Assembly (NCBI GenBank): GCA_910585205.1
Contig: CAJUCC010000012.1
Location: forward strand, 1-47,898
DNA length: 47,898 bases
Origin: an uncultured Lachnospiraceae bacterium
Lineage (GTDB): Bacteria > Bacillota > Clostridia > Lachnospirales > Lachnospiraceae
Direction: 5' to 3'
Position numbers and translations under genes: made by a program. Positions 33,442 through 42,240 of the stretch are shown here, piece after piece (the stretch's first letter is position 1; each line of letters begins with the position of its first letter). Under the pieces are notes generated by a model. It did not search any database. It had not been told where the DNA came from and worked only from the letters and a program-made list of their open reading frames with translations.

Positions 33442-33539
33442 GATTAGCAATGTTACTGTTCTGCCCCTGTTATGCGCAAAAATCACATTTGCAGCGCGTC
33501 GGCTGAACTGTTGCTGCAACGGTAAGAAGGAGAAACAAT

Positions 33540-34928
33540 ATGGCTGAACATACGAAAATACCTTATAAAATTTATCTGGAAGAAAATGAAATTCCCACCG
33601 CATGGTACAACCTGCGCGCCGATATGAAAAACAAACCGGCCCCGCTTTTAAACCCCGGCACGCTTCGTCCCATGACCGCGCAGGAACTGCAGGATGTCTT
33701 CTGTGATGAGCTGGTCGCACAAGAATTAAACGATACGACCGCTTATATCCCGATTCCGCAGGAAATTCAGGACTTTTATAAAATGTACCGGCCGTCGCCG
33801 CTGGTAAGGGCCTATTGTCTGGAGGAAAAGCTGCAGACACCCGCAAAAATCTACTATAAATTTGAAGGAAACAATACGAGCGGCAGCCACAAGCTGAACT
33901 CCGCCATCGCACAGGCATACTACGCAAAGAAACAGGGACTGAAGGGTGTCACGACCGAGACCGGCGCGGGACAATGGGGGACGGCGCTCTCCATGGCCTG
34001 TTCCTATTTCGGGCTGGACTGTCTTGTCTATATGGTAAAGGTTTCTTATGAGCAGAAACCTTTTCGGCGGGAAGTCATGCGGACTTACGGAGCAACCGTC
34101 ACACCCTCGCCGAGTATGACGACGGAGGTCGGAAAGAAAATTCTCGCCGAACACCCCGGAACAACCGGAAGTCTGGGCTGCGCGATCTCCGAAGCCGTGG
34201 AAGCCGAATCCACGCGGGACGGATACCGTTATGTTCTGGGCAGTGTCTTAAACCAGGTATTGCTTCACCAGACGATAATCGGTCTGGAGACAAAGGCTGC
34301 CCTCGACAAATACAAGATCGTACCGGATATTATTATCGGCTGTGCCGGCGGCGGTTCTAACCTCGGCGGACTGATCTCCCCGTTTGTGGGAGAGATGGTA
34401 CGCGGCGAACGCAATTACCGCATTATCGCCGTGGAGCCCGCATCGTGTCCGAGCTTTACCCGCGGCGTTTTCGCTTACGATTTCTGTGATACCGGAAAGG
34501 TATGTCCGCTCGCCAAAATGTATACGCTCGGAAGCGGTTTTATCCCCTCTGCCAACCATGCAGGCGGCCTCCGCTATCACGGAATGAGTCCCGTGCTGTC
34601 ACAGCTCTACCATGACGGCATTATGGAAGCGATCAGCGTGGAACAGTCGGCTGTATTTGACGCCGCTGTCCGGTTTGCCCGGGTGGAAGGCATTCTCCCG
34701 GCTCCCGAGAGCAGCCATGCCATCCGTGCGGCCATTGACGAAGCGCTGAAATGCAAAGAAACCGGGGAAGAAAAAACGATCGTCTTCGGTCTCACCGGAA
34801 CCGGCTATTTCGACATGGCTGCCTATGAGAAATACAATAACGGTGAAATGCAGGATTACATTCCCGGTCAGGAAGAACTGCAAAAAGGATTCGACGGTAT
34901 TCCGCGTTTTCCGGGAAATGAATTCTAA
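33540..34928 (+). CDS. TrpB2-type PLP-dependent enzyme (tryptophan synthase beta-like)
   Basis: 462 residues, the length of the TrpB2 subgroup rather than standard TrpB (about 400). The PLP lysine is in NNTSGSHKLNSA, the active-site Glu in TTETGAGQWGTALS, and the phosphate loop is CAGGGSNLGG. TrpB2 proteins catalyse indole plus serine to tryptophan, often without TrpA. Some may act on phosphoserine or other substrates. No other trp gene is near, so its role may be indole salvage. Start after AAGGAG. One of only two plus-strand genes in the window; terminator follows the stop. Confidence 0.9.
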   Translation: MAEHTKIPYKIYLEENEIPTAWYNLRADMKNKPAPLLNPGTLRPMTAQELQDVFCDELVAQELNDTTAYIPIPQEIQDFYKMYRPSPLVRAYCLEEKLQTPAKIYYKFEGNNTSGSHKLNSAIAQAYYAKKQGLKGVTTETGAGQWGTALSMACSYFGLDCLVYMVKVSYEQKPFRREVMRTYGATVTPSPSMTTEVGKKILAEHPGTTGSLGCAISEAVEAESTRDGYRYVLGSVLNQVLLHQTIIGLETKAALDKYKIVPDIIIGCAGGGSNLGGLISPFVGEMVRGERNYRIIAVEPASCPSFTRGVFAYDFCDTGKVCPLAKMYTLGSGFIPSANHAGGLRYHGMSPVLSQLYHDGIMEAISVEQSAVFDAAVRFARVEGILPAPESSHAIRAAIDEALKCKETGEEKTIVFGLTGTGYFDMAAYEKYNNGEMQDYIPGQEELQKGFDGIPRFPGNEF

Positions 34929-34994
34929 TCGGATCATCCGCAAAAAAATCGCGCCCGCGCGGGCTGCGGCATAAAATATACCGACAACAAAACC

Positions 34995-35019
34995 GGGCTG
35001 CTGAATCTCTCAGCAGCCC
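34995..35019. terminator. Bidirectional terminator between trpB2-like gene and phosphatase
   Basis: Perfect 10-bp stem GGGCTGCTGA/TCAGCAGCCC with a 5-base loop. T-rich on the right for the plus strand; on the minus strand the arm is followed by GGTTTTGTTG. The stop codon of the minus-strand phosphatase is inside one arm. Confidence 0.85.
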
Positions 35020-35465
35020 AGTCTTTTGAGCAATCCACGGCATCCCTCCACAATATCGTCATACGTCTCGTCAAAGTTTCCCGTATACCACGGATCGGCG
35101 ATCTCCGCTCCTGCCCTGTCCGTATAATCCAGCAGCAGCGACAGTTTTCCCTCCCGGTCGGGTCCGACAATGCGCTCCATGCTGCGCAGGTTCCAGCGGT
35201 CCATACCGATTAGGTAATCATATTCCGCATAATCTTTCCGCGTCATCTGACGGGCATATTTTCCCGCCGTGCTGATGCCCTCTCCGGCAAGCCGGGTACG
35301 CGTCCCCCGGTGCACGGGATTACCGATCTCCTCCGCACTGGTGGCAGCGGAAGCGATAAAGAAATTATCGGCAATGCCGGCTTTTTGAACCATGTCTTTC
35401 ATAACGAATTCCGCCATGGGGGAACGACAGATATTGCCGTGGCAGACGAAAAGTATCGAAATCAT
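35010..35465 (-). CDS. Low-molecular-weight protein-tyrosine phosphatase
   Basis: 151 residues. The P-loop CX5R-S is CHGNICRS (Cys8, Arg14). The general-acid Asp is in DPWYTGNFDETY. These enzymes dephosphorylate tyrosines on proteins, often of capsule or polysaccharide regulators. Start after AGGAGG. Only 26 bases separate it from the Kir-like gene upstream, so it could be on the same transcript as the PP2C/Kir-like pair. Its base composition is that of the core genome, unlike those two, which suggests that the AT-rich DNA was inserted next to it. Confidence 0.93.
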   Translation of the reverse strand: MISILFVCHGNICRSPMAEFVMKDMVQKAGIADNFFIASAATSAEEIGNPVHRGTRTRLAGEGISTAGKYARQMTRKDYAEYDYLIGMDRWNLRSMERIVGPDREGKLSLLLDYTDRAGAEIADPWYTGNFDETYDDIVEGCRGLLKRLGC

Positions 35466-35491
35466 GTTTATTTTTCCTCCTGAAATAAAAT

Positions 35492-36358
35492 CTATTTTGA
35501 TTTTTCCTTTTTCTTCTTTTTGATAATGTATTTTATCTCATTTACAGAGATACTTCTTTTATCCTCATCTGCTTCAAATATTTTCTTTAATTCGTTCCAG
35601 TCTATTTTTTTGATCGCTTTTTTAGTAAATGGATTCATTAAATCATTTCCAGTAAATATATTTTTTCTAATATGTGATATAACCGGCGTATGTTCATCAT
35701 ACACAATATCGGATAATTTATATTTCTTTGATATTTTAAATGAATTTCCTATATAATTACAATTTCCGGTTATACTCACAGCAATCGTTTCTTTATCAAA
35801 ATATGTAGGTTTTTCAATTATATCTTTTAATACCTTCCTGGGAAACTTTGCTAAATCAAATGAAAACCTATAATAATTCTCCAATGATATTCTTTCATCT
35901 GTCATCGTAAACTCACTATTAATCAATAATGGATTTTCCTGCTTTATATATGAACAAGTGACCGCACAAACAGCATTGTGAATATCATAATGATTTCTAT
36001 TCCCAATTAATATCCCTAAAGTAAGTTTATTCTTTGCTTCCCAGCTTGTCCTGTGTCGAATAACTAATTTATCAGGAAATATTATTCGTGGTTCTCTATT
36101 CAAAATAAATGCAAAAATGTAGCTTGTTAAAATAGCGATAGCTGCAACTTCAGCTATATTTTGTACAAAATAAATAATTGCAGTTACAATACAATTACGT
36201 ATCTGAATGTTGCCACTCACAAATTGACAATATAAAAAATCCTTAAATGCTATATCTAAATTATATCTATACTTATATAACAAACATGAAAATATAAAAA
36301 TATCTAATACATAAAATATCATATACCATAGAATACTTTTAAAAATTTTCTTTATCAT
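35492..36358 (-). CDS. Kir-channel-like membrane protein without a recognisable selectivity filter
   Basis: 288 residues, AT-rich codons. Two membrane segments: about 8-28, and 58-87 (AEVAAIAILTSYIFAFI). From residue 88, NREPRIIFPDKLVIRHRTSWEAKNKLTLGILIGN follows the layout of KirBac TM2 and cytoplasmic beta-sandwich (FxRP...F...v..r...Lm.Rv.N.R); the run is described here in parts: NREPRIIFPDKLVI, then LTLGILIGNRNHYDI. Further on, IAVSITGN and KKYKLSDIV resemble the Kir 'SGTD...Y...DI' segment. The filter (TVGYG) is absent; the pore region reads QFVSGNIQ. A Lys-rich tail ends the protein. The start overlaps the PP2C stop (ATGA). Fold assignment is by eye and moderate; ion conduction is doubtful. 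Confidence 0.6.
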   Translation of the reverse strand: MIKKIFKSILWYMIFYVLDIFIFSCLLYKYRYNLDIAFKDFLYCQFVSGNIQIRNCIVTAIIYFVQNIAEVAAIAILTSYIFAFILNREPRIIFPDKLVIRHRTSWEAKNKLTLGILIGNRNHYDIHNAVCAVTCSYIKQENPLLINSEFTMTDERISLENYYRFSFDLAKFPRKVLKDIIEKPTYFDKETIAVSITGNCNYIGNSFKISKKYKLSDIVYDEHTPVISHIRKNIFTGNDLMNPFTKKAIKKIDWNELKKIFEADEDKRSISVNEIKYIIKKKKKEKSK

Positions 36359-37113
36359 CTGTCTTCCTCAATTATCAACATAGTTTTATCATCTGATTCA
36401 TAAGCTCTTGTTGTCATTTCATCTATTGTCATCTGATAAAGTTTTTTACCAGAAACATTTTTTATAATATCTGAAAATCCATCGCTGCATATAATTATTT
36501 TATCATTGTTCAAAATATCTATAGTACCATAATTGACAAAATTCATGGCTCTAAAATCGCCATTAAGCACTCCATAAGAATAAGGGTGGGATTCACTATT
36601 ACATATCTCATTTCTTATTTCGTAAGCACTAAACTCCTTTTTATGATTTGCTATCTTTTCAGTTTGACATTTAGTAAATATAGTCTTATCACCTTTATTA
36701 CTAATAACCAGTCCATAGCAGTCTCCTATATACGCAAATAATAATTTATAATCTCGCATTACTGCTATAATGCCTACTGTTCCTGGTAAAAAATTATCAA
36801 TCCATTCTTTTTTACTGTTGTATATATTAATTTCATCATTACCCTTTTTTATTGCATTATGCAATAAATCCAATATATTTGCATTTTCATTTATATTATC
36901 AAACAAAAATTTGTAAGCTGACTTAACAAACAATTTTGATACATAGAAGGATGGACTGGGATTAGGATATATCCCATTTATCTTATCTCTTGAGACGCCA
37001 TCAACCAATAAATAAATACCTCTATCATCATCACACAAATAAAAGTCCTCATTAGGTTTATTTATATTTTTACTATTTATTATTGAAATTGAACTACTTT
37101 TATATTTTACCAT
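36355..37113 (-). CDS. PP2C-family Ser/Thr protein phosphatase
   Basis: 252 residues, strongly AT-rich. The metal-dependent phosphatase motifs are in order: NEDF (21-24), LLVDGVSR (36-42, first metal Asp), GTVGIIAV, AYIGDCYGLV, IICSDGFSD with the next metal Asp, and DDKTMLII with the last. No kinase gene is adjacent. It overlaps the Kir-like gene (ATGA, GAGGAAG site), so the two products are made together, and PP2C may act on the Kir-like protein or a shared partner. The function of the pair is not known to me. Confidence 0.82.
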   Translation of the reverse strand: MVKYKSSSISIINSKNINKPNEDFYLCDDDRGIYLLVDGVSRDKINGIYPNPSPSFYVSKLFVKSAYKFLFDNINENANILDLLHNAIKKGNDEINIYNSKKEWIDNFLPGTVGIIAVMRDYKLLFAYIGDCYGLVISNKGDKTIFTKCQTEKIANHKKEFSAYEIRNEICNSESHPYSYGVLNGDFRAMNFVNYGTIDILNNDKIIICSDGFSDIIKNVSGKKLYQMTIDEMTTRAYESDDKTMLIIEEDR

Positions 37114-37298
37114 ATCATTTATAACCTTTCATCTATAAAATTTCATATCTCTGTCCAATTTATTTGCAGAAAATTTAATATACAGAAAAGGCTACACATT
37201 TCTGCATAACCTTTTCCCAACGACAAAATCAATCAAGTCTATAGGTAATCACTCCTATGATTCACTCAAATTATATCATGGAATACTCAATATTGCTA
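37114..37298 (-). promoter_or_regulatory. Promoter and structured leader of the PP2C gene
   Basis: Extended -10 TGATATAAT on the minus strand (37270-37275), weak -35. The roughly 150-base leader contains ATAGG/CCTAT and a longer stem GAAAAGG/CCTTTTC around 37176-37209. The latter resembles a terminator without a full U tract, so attenuation is possible. Confidence 0.5.
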
Positions 37299-37539
37299 CT
37301 GAATTTTCCAGATTAGCATTACTCTTGTATGCAGATTATCCATAAGCACACCGCAACTTTCAGATATTCCCCTTTGTCCATCTTCCTATATACACATTCT
37401 GCTTCTTTTCCACAATAATAATTCGTCCAAATTTCCCCAATCCTTTACCGCATACCGCCATAAGGATAGATTAACCGCTATCGCTAACCAGCTATTTTCC
37501 ATCTTTCCGATTAAACTAATCCGCCTAAACAAGCTATTT

Positions 37540-37638
37540 TTATATTGAATTCCTTGCAATTCTCTGTCTACGCTCCATTTCTGCCCCTGATTTCCGCTCC
37601 ATTCTGTCCATATATGCAAGTCTATTATCCATTGCCAT
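37540..37638 (-). CDS. Possible small ORF, 32 residues
   Basis: ATG at 37638 (MAMDNRLAYMDRMERKSGAE...) to TAA at 37540. The composition (Met, Arg, Glu, Lys rich, few rare codons) looks protein-like but there is no clear ribosome site. It may be the remnant of a gene from a mobile element. Not recognised. Confidence 0.3.
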   Translation of the reverse strand: MAMDNRLAYMDRMERKSGAEMERRQRIARNSI

Positions 37639-37677
37639 TACACCATTTGAAGCGGAGTCAGTACCTTATACGGTGTT

Positions 37678-37815
37678 TTAAGTTTTCTTACTGCTATATC
37701 CATCATTCCTTAGTTCGCTATTTTCCGTTTCCGCATCCAGGCTAATCACCGTTCCTGTTGGTTTCCGTTTCTTTGCATCTTCCGTTCTGCAATGGTTTCC
37801 AATCTCTAACCTCAT
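37678..37815 (-). CDS. Possible small ORF, 45 residues
   Basis: ATG at 37815 (MRLEIGNHCRTEDAKKRKPT...) to TAA at 37678, ending NDGYSSKKT. Polar, Lys-rich, natural codon use; no good ribosome site. Between this and the 32-residue frame lies a short inverted repeat motif that recurs near 47.5 kb. Not recognised. Confidence 0.3.
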   Translation of the reverse strand: MRLEIGNHCRTEDAKKRKPTGTVISLDAETENSELRNDGYSSKKT

Positions 37816-38075
37816 ATATTGCTGATTGATAAAGAAAAAGCGTATTTATTCCGCATATCTTCTCTACAGTTATATTTCATTTCCCATAGACATAGAATTT
37901 TTACTGCCTCCTTTTGTAAGAGTGGATAATCCGTTTACCTGTTATAATTTATGTAACATATGGAGAAGTTATCCTATTTTTTCGCATAAGCTTTTCTCTT
38001 ACATTCATCCCCATCCAAAAATCTTTTCCTAATGACTTTTTCCACAAATACGCTCTTTACATACAAAAAATCCTT

Positions 38076-39038
38076 TTATTGTATATCAATGTAACCCATT
38101 CTCAAGTAATCACTTCTTGAAGTATAATTTTCTTTATATTGTTTTTTATATGTAATCTGCAGCAGAAATTCAAGGTTGCACATTACCTCATAACAGTACT
38201 GATTATATATCTTTTTTCCATATCTGCAATTCTCTTCCATAAATATTTCATTTTGCAGTTTTAGTATTTTATCTAAGATTACTATTGCATTACTTTGTAG
38301 TGAAATTTGCTTAAAATAAAAACTCTCGAATCTTATTTTCTTCCACAAATCCCGTTGTCTATTATGCAAAAATCTATATATAAAACCTTTTCGATTCAAC
38401 TTATTCGTAAATAAAAAATCTATTTTTCCACAGGCGTTTTCAACATCCTGATAACTAAGTTCACTTAATTCTGTGTATTGATGCGCTATACGCTCCAGCT
38501 GTTGATCATAACCTGCAATAATACTTTCCAATCTGGCATCCAGATAATCCTGCTCCTGTTTTTTTAGTTGTTCCCGTATTTTCTCATCTGTGGCTTCCCA
38601 AATCCAATTTTGCAGTTTCCTTTTGGATTCATATCTTAGGCTTGCCGTTTCACTCATACTTTTACGAACATAGTTAGAACTTCTTTCTAAATAATAAGCT
38701 CTGACCAATTCTAAATCTTCGACAATATGCAAATATTCTATATTCTGGAAATGACTTAAAAATAAAATACTCGCATCATAATAATTTTCCAGCGCATCTC
38801 TCCTTTCATTTACATAATCAGAGCAGTTCATAATCAATGTAACAAACGAACTCGTAAATATGCCAGACATAATCACTATAATAAAGTCCCTCCAGTCAGA
38901 TAAATTGAATGGAAGAATACTACCTATTATATTTTTGAAAATATCTGTGTAAAGGTGAAACTGCAAAATAAAATAAGTAAAAAAACTAATAATAATTAAT
39001 CGTATTGACCAGATAATACCACTCTTTTTTCCTCTCAT
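38076..39038 (-). CDS. Two-TM protein with long helical cytoplasmic domain, unknown function
   Basis: 320 residues, AT-rich. Two N-terminal membrane segments (about 10-27 and 50-70) with SDWRDFIIVIMSGIF leading into the second. The rest is soluble, Gln/Glu/Lys/Arg rich and predicted mostly helical by eye (ERSSNYVRKSM, KIREQLKKQEQDYLDARLES). The topology recalls SLATT-like or sensor-type accessory proteins, but no family motif was recognised. The start at 39038 follows GAAGAGAT. It is alone in its surroundings: 960 bases of empty DNA downstream, remnants upstream. Confidence 0.65.
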   Translation of the reverse strand: MRGKKSGIIWSIRLIIISFFTYFILQFHLYTDIFKNIIGSILPFNLSDWRDFIIVIMSGIFTSSFVTLIMNCSDYVNERRDALENYYDASILFLSHFQNIEYLHIVEDLELVRAYYLERSSNYVRKSMSETASLRYESKRKLQNWIWEATDEKIREQLKKQEQDYLDARLESIIAGYDQQLERIAHQYTELSELSYQDVENACGKIDFLFTNKLNRKGFIYRFLHNRQRDLWKKIRFESFYFKQISLQSNAIVILDKILKLQNEIFMEENCRYGKKIYNQYCYEVMCNLEFLLQITYKKQYKENYTSRSDYLRMGYIDIQ

Positions 39039-39113
39039 AATATCTCTTCTCGTTGTTCTTTGTCTTATCGAAAGCTATAGTCTTACTTATCTATATCCTC
39101 TGCTAATTCTATC

Positions 39114-39394
39114 CTATATAGTATTTTCGAACCCTGCATTTCCGAGTTCTTGTCTACTTTGTAGATTGAAACGTTCAAGTCCGTTTCCATCTGCAAAGTT
39201 TAAATTTATTTCCTCTCAGTTATATTCCTCTCTCAACACTCCATAATACTCTTCCCTGCCGTATTTGAGCGCAATTTGCGGAGTTTTGTATCGATTAGGA
39301 TTCTGATAAAACGGATAACTTTTATAAGTTTTTCCCATATAAGTTTCCCTTGTTAATTCATAGCCAGTTGTATATCCATCACCAACCAAAAAAA
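39114..39394 (-). pseudogene. Remnant of an unidentified gene
   Basis: One minus-strand frame from 39394 reads like protein for 58 codons (FLVGDGYTTGYELTRE..., then YQNPNRYKTPQIALKYG...). It has a TGA at 39216-39218 and continues in the same frame as protein-like sequence (INLNFADGNGLERFNLQ) to a TAG at 39114. A stop codon lies shortly upstream of its beginning and there is no start, so this is a 3' fragment with an internal stop. No family recognised. Confidence 0.45.
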
Positions 39395-39442
39395 CGTTCT
39401 GTTAAAGATAGTTAATTCTCACCTGACTGCCGGGATGCAAGT

Positions 39443-39965
39443 TCATACATGGTTTCCGCATCCTTTTTTTGTCGTTGTCTTTTCCATAATAACGGCAAGA
39501 ACAATGATCGCGATTAAATTCAGACCAAATCGAATGAGTGCAAATTTGCTTCCCAACTGTGTTATTTCAAATAATATCATCGGAATTTTTGTCGTTGACC
39601 AAGCGCCGAGAAAGATGAAGATATTGGTCATAGAAACTCCTTTTTTAAGAAAAACCATTGCAACAGGAAACGAAGCATATAACGGGCCTGACGAAAACGA
39701 GCCCAAAATAAAAGCCAAAATACCCCCTTATTCCGGCATCCTTTCCCATGAATTTCATGATGGTTTCTTTTGGCACCCATACATCAATCAACCCTAAGAG
39801 CAGGAAAACAGGCGGTATGATAGATAACATTTCCAAAAGGTTATTCAGAGAAAGAGAAACAACCTTTTTCCCCAATCTCGGTTCGGCAATCAAAAGCAGC
39901 ACATTTAGCAGGAGCAAACACAGAAAAAACAAATACCTTTTTACAATTTTTTTAAGCCTGTTCAT
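39443..39965 (-). pseudogene. Permease, second half of a two-gene permease system, frameshifted
   Basis: Starts at 39965 with ATGA overlap to the preceding permease gene. Membrane helices are clear: YLFFLCLLLLNVLLLI and LEMLSIIPPVFLLLGLIDVW, then the motif IMKFMGKDAGIRG. At the G5 run (39723-39727) the frame changes. The correct continuation (ILAFILGSFSSGPLYASFPVAMVFLKKG...) is in the next frame, and removing one G restores it. The joined product would be about 173 residues and resembles the split permeases of the DUF318/ArsP-like group. Either a true mutation or a homopolymer sequencing error. Confidence 0.7.
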
Positions 39966-40441
39966 GACATAATCACTCCCATTACACAAGATGTAATAAC
40001 CGCAAGGATCAACGATAAAATATTTCTTTCCAGTGCAATACGTTTCCCAAAACAGTCCATTTCAAGAGGCAATGTAGCAATGTCAACCATCATAAGCGTT
40101 GAAATAAAGATGGCAATCTGTGCATATCCGGCTCCGGAGGCCAAAAGTGAGGCAGCAAGAGGAAACGCTACAAAACCGGGAATTAAAGTAACACAACCAA
40201 CGGCGGCGGCAATAACCATGCCTAATGCCCCGGAATCTGTTCCGAGAAGTTTGGAGATTGTTTGCGTATCCAAAAAAGTCAGGATAAAACCAATTAAAAG
40301 CAAAATCGCCAGGACAGATGGCAATATATTTTCCAAAGACCGCCACTACTTTTTTAGCACAAGTTTTGTTTTTGATCTGTCTTTCACAAATGAAATCAAT
40401 AGCCCCAATATTGCCGTTCCGTATAAGATTTTTGTAAACAT
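39962..40441 (-). pseudogene. Permease, first half of a two-gene permease system, with internal TAG
   Basis: ATG at 40441 (MFTKILYGTAILGLLIS, with GGAGAG upstream) runs 31 codons to a TAG at 40346-40348. It then continues in frame as WRSLENILPSVLAILLLIG and on to 39962. Related permeases, as I recall them, have a residue such as Ala at the TAG position followed by W(K/R)S(F/L)ENILP, so the stop looks like a point mutation. A TTG restart at 40336 could give a shorter protein. The body has about four helices and the motif GSITLIPGFVAFP-like (CVTLIPGFVAFPLA). The stop overlaps the partner gene start. Confidence 0.7.
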
Positions 40442-40525
40442 CCTTATATACACTCTCCATAAAATTTTTTCGTTGATAAAAAGATAACACAGGTCGGCTC
40501 ATAAATCCACTCTTTTACCGTCGAT

Positions 40526-40553
40526 CAAAAAACGCCCCGCCGAAGCAGAGCGC
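40526..40553 (-). terminator. Intrinsic terminator
   Basis: Minus strand: GCGCTCTGC-TTCG-GCGGGGCG stem (with G-U pairs) followed by TTTTTTG. It separates the AKR/alcohol dehydrogenase group from the permease remnants. Confidence 0.75.
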
Positions 40554-40725
40554 CTTACCATTCCCTGTCAAATTGCCCGGAACATTTTCTGCGACACAGG
40601 CTTTTGCCTTTTTCAGTTCCTTCCTCGCCATCCCCCCCAATCCTCCCCCGCTTCCGTCCATCCCACGCAAACAGCGCTTCTTTTGATTCATCCGCAGCCA
40701 TTTTCTCAATATTACAAAGGTACGG

Positions 40726-41034
40726 CTAATGGTCGCCAGATTCCACTGTCTGTTCAAGTGACACTATAAATGCGATCCCGGAATCCTCCGGGATTTGAAT
40801 ATCGCCTCCCTCTACGTCCTGCAATGCAACAGGCATTTCTTCCGGTTTGTCTTTCTGGCTGCCGCCGGAAGAACCATATGCCATTACTGCGTCCTTCAGG
40901 CTGACACCCGGAGCCGCGAGCGCGAGGACTGCTTTCCCCATCCTGCGGATATTCTCTCCTGAATTAGCCGCTTTTCCCAAGGCAAACGCAAGCATGAGCG
41001 GGGCGGGGGGATGTAACTGCTGTTGCCTGGCCAA
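40726..41034 (-). CDS. Doubtful ORF, unknown function
   Basis: An open frame of about 102 codons beginning at a TTG, containing NSGENIRRMGKAVLAL and AYGSSGGSQKDKPEE. It lies between the AKR remnant and the terminator, in GC-richer DNA than its surroundings. It may be the end of a decayed flavodoxin-like or other redox gene, but no motif is decisive. No good ribosome site. Confidence 0.25.
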   Translation of the reverse strand: MARQQQLHPPAPLMLAFALGKAANSGENIRRMGKAVLALAAPGVSLKDAVMAYGSSGGSQKDKPEEMPVALQDVEGGDIQIPEDSGIAFIVSLEQTVESGDH

Positions 41035-41036
41035 TG

Positions 41037-41300
41037 TTAATTTCTTTCACGGTAAAACCATTCTTTCTGTAGTAACAGTATTCTCAACGCAGCTTTTTTG
41101 ACTTTAGCCGGTAAGATTGCGGTATCAATCAGCCGAACGCCGTTTTGTAACGCTGTCCCGACAGAGTTTACACATTCTTCGTCCAAAAGACTGTAAATGC
41201 CTGTCCCGTAGTCAGGCATATCACTTGTGTTTGCGCTGGCACACGCAGAAAGTCCCAATGCAGACAGACAATATCAAAAGAAACCTTGCAAGTTTCCGCT
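41037..41300 (-). pseudogene. Remnant of a secreted aldo/keto reductase-like lipoprotein
   Basis: The minus-strand frame 41258-41037 reads GLSACASANTSDMPDYGTGIYSL... followed by VGTALQNGVRLIDTA. The second part is the AKR motif before the catalytic Asp/Tyr, and the sequence then turns non-AKR. Upstream the matching signal peptide (KLARFLLILSVC) is in another frame, so at least one frameshift plus loss of the rest of the enzyme has occurred. It lies directly downstream of an intact AKR gene. Probably a decayed second copy. Confidence 0.55.
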
Positions 41301-41303
41301 TTT

Positions 41304-42173
41304 TTATTGCAGAGAAGTAACAACGGGATGATCCTTAAAGCCGTATACCCGCTTCACCTCATTGGGGTTTCTCGTATCTAACATCTGTGGGCGGTGTAAA
41401 TCAAGTTTGGAAATCTCTGCCCTGTCATTATCAGACAATTCAAAATCCCAAATGTTGAGGTTTTCTTCCATTCTTTCTTTATGTGTTGATTTTGGTATTG
41501 CTATAACATTGCGCTCAACATTCCAACGGAGTATTACCTGTGCAACAGACTTACCATGTGCATGCGCGATCCTGGTAAGTACTGGGTTCGAAAACATATT
41601 ATTTAATCCCTCTGCAAACGGCGCCCATGCCTGCGGCTGAATGTTGTACTCTTTCAAAATTTCAAGTTCGTCTTCCCGCTGATAAAAAGGGTGTAATTCT
41701 ATCTGATTAACAGCAGGAATAATGTCTGTATTGTAGCAAAGGTCGATAATGCGGTCACTAGGGAAATTGCTTACGCCAATGGCACGGATAAACCCTTTTA
41801 TATATAATTCTTCCATTGCACGCCATGCTCCATAATAATCGTCAAATGGCTGATGAATGAGATATAAGTCCAAATAATCCAATCCCATTTTTGACAATGT
41901 CCGCTCAAATGCTTCTTTTGTTTTTTCATACCCCATTTCCGGCATATATGCTTTTGACGTGACAAAGAATTCTTCTCTCGGTATGCCGCTTTTGCGGATT
42001 GCAGCCCCAACAGCACTTTCATTTTCATAAACACTGGACGTGTCTAATAAACGATACCCAACCGAAATTGCGTCCGAAACAACCTGCTTGCATAGTTGTA
42101 AGTCCGTAATTTGGAATACGCCGAAACCAACCGCCGGCATTTCAATACTATTGTTTAATTTTAATGTTTTCAT
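41304..42173 (-). CDS. Aldo/keto reductase
   Basis: 289-residue NADPH-dependent carbonyl reductase. Catalytic tetrad is visible: Asp44 (RLLDTS), Tyr49 (SVYENE), Lys74 (VTSKAY) and His107 (LIHQPF). Also GVSNFPSDRI and the C-terminal cofactor segment IPKSTHKERMEENL. Start at 42173 with AGAAAGG upstream. It follows the iron alcohol dehydrogenase gene by 67 bases on the same strand, a pairing typical of aldehyde-detoxification clusters. Confidence 0.93.
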   Translation of the reverse strand: MKTLKLNNSIEMPAVGFGVFQITDLQLCKQVVSDAISVGYRLLDTSSVYENESAVGAAIRKSGIPREEFFVTSKAYMPEMGYEKTKEAFERTLSKMGLDYLDLYLIHQPFDDYYGAWRAMEELYIKGFIRAIGVSNFPSDRIIDLCYNTDIIPAVNQIELHPFYQREDELEILKEYNIQPQAWAPFAEGLNNMFSNPVLTRIAHAHGKSVAQVILRWNVERNVIAIPKSTHKERMEENLNIWDFELSDNDRAEISKLDLHRPQMLDTRNPNEVKRVYGFKDHPVVTSLQ

Positions 42174-42240
42174 AGTGGATAACGTAACCTTTCTCTAAAT
42201 ATGCCGTATCATTTTCGCTATGATACTATCCTGTCAAATG

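Larger units (their letters stand above)
37299..38075. other. AT-rich region without a convincing gene
   Basis: No long coding frame. Short minus-strand frames with natural-looking codons are listed separately (37540-37638, 37678-37815); another possible fragment is at about 37988-38059 (VEKVIRKRFLDGDECKRKAY). Likely a decayed accessory region. Confidence 0.5.
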
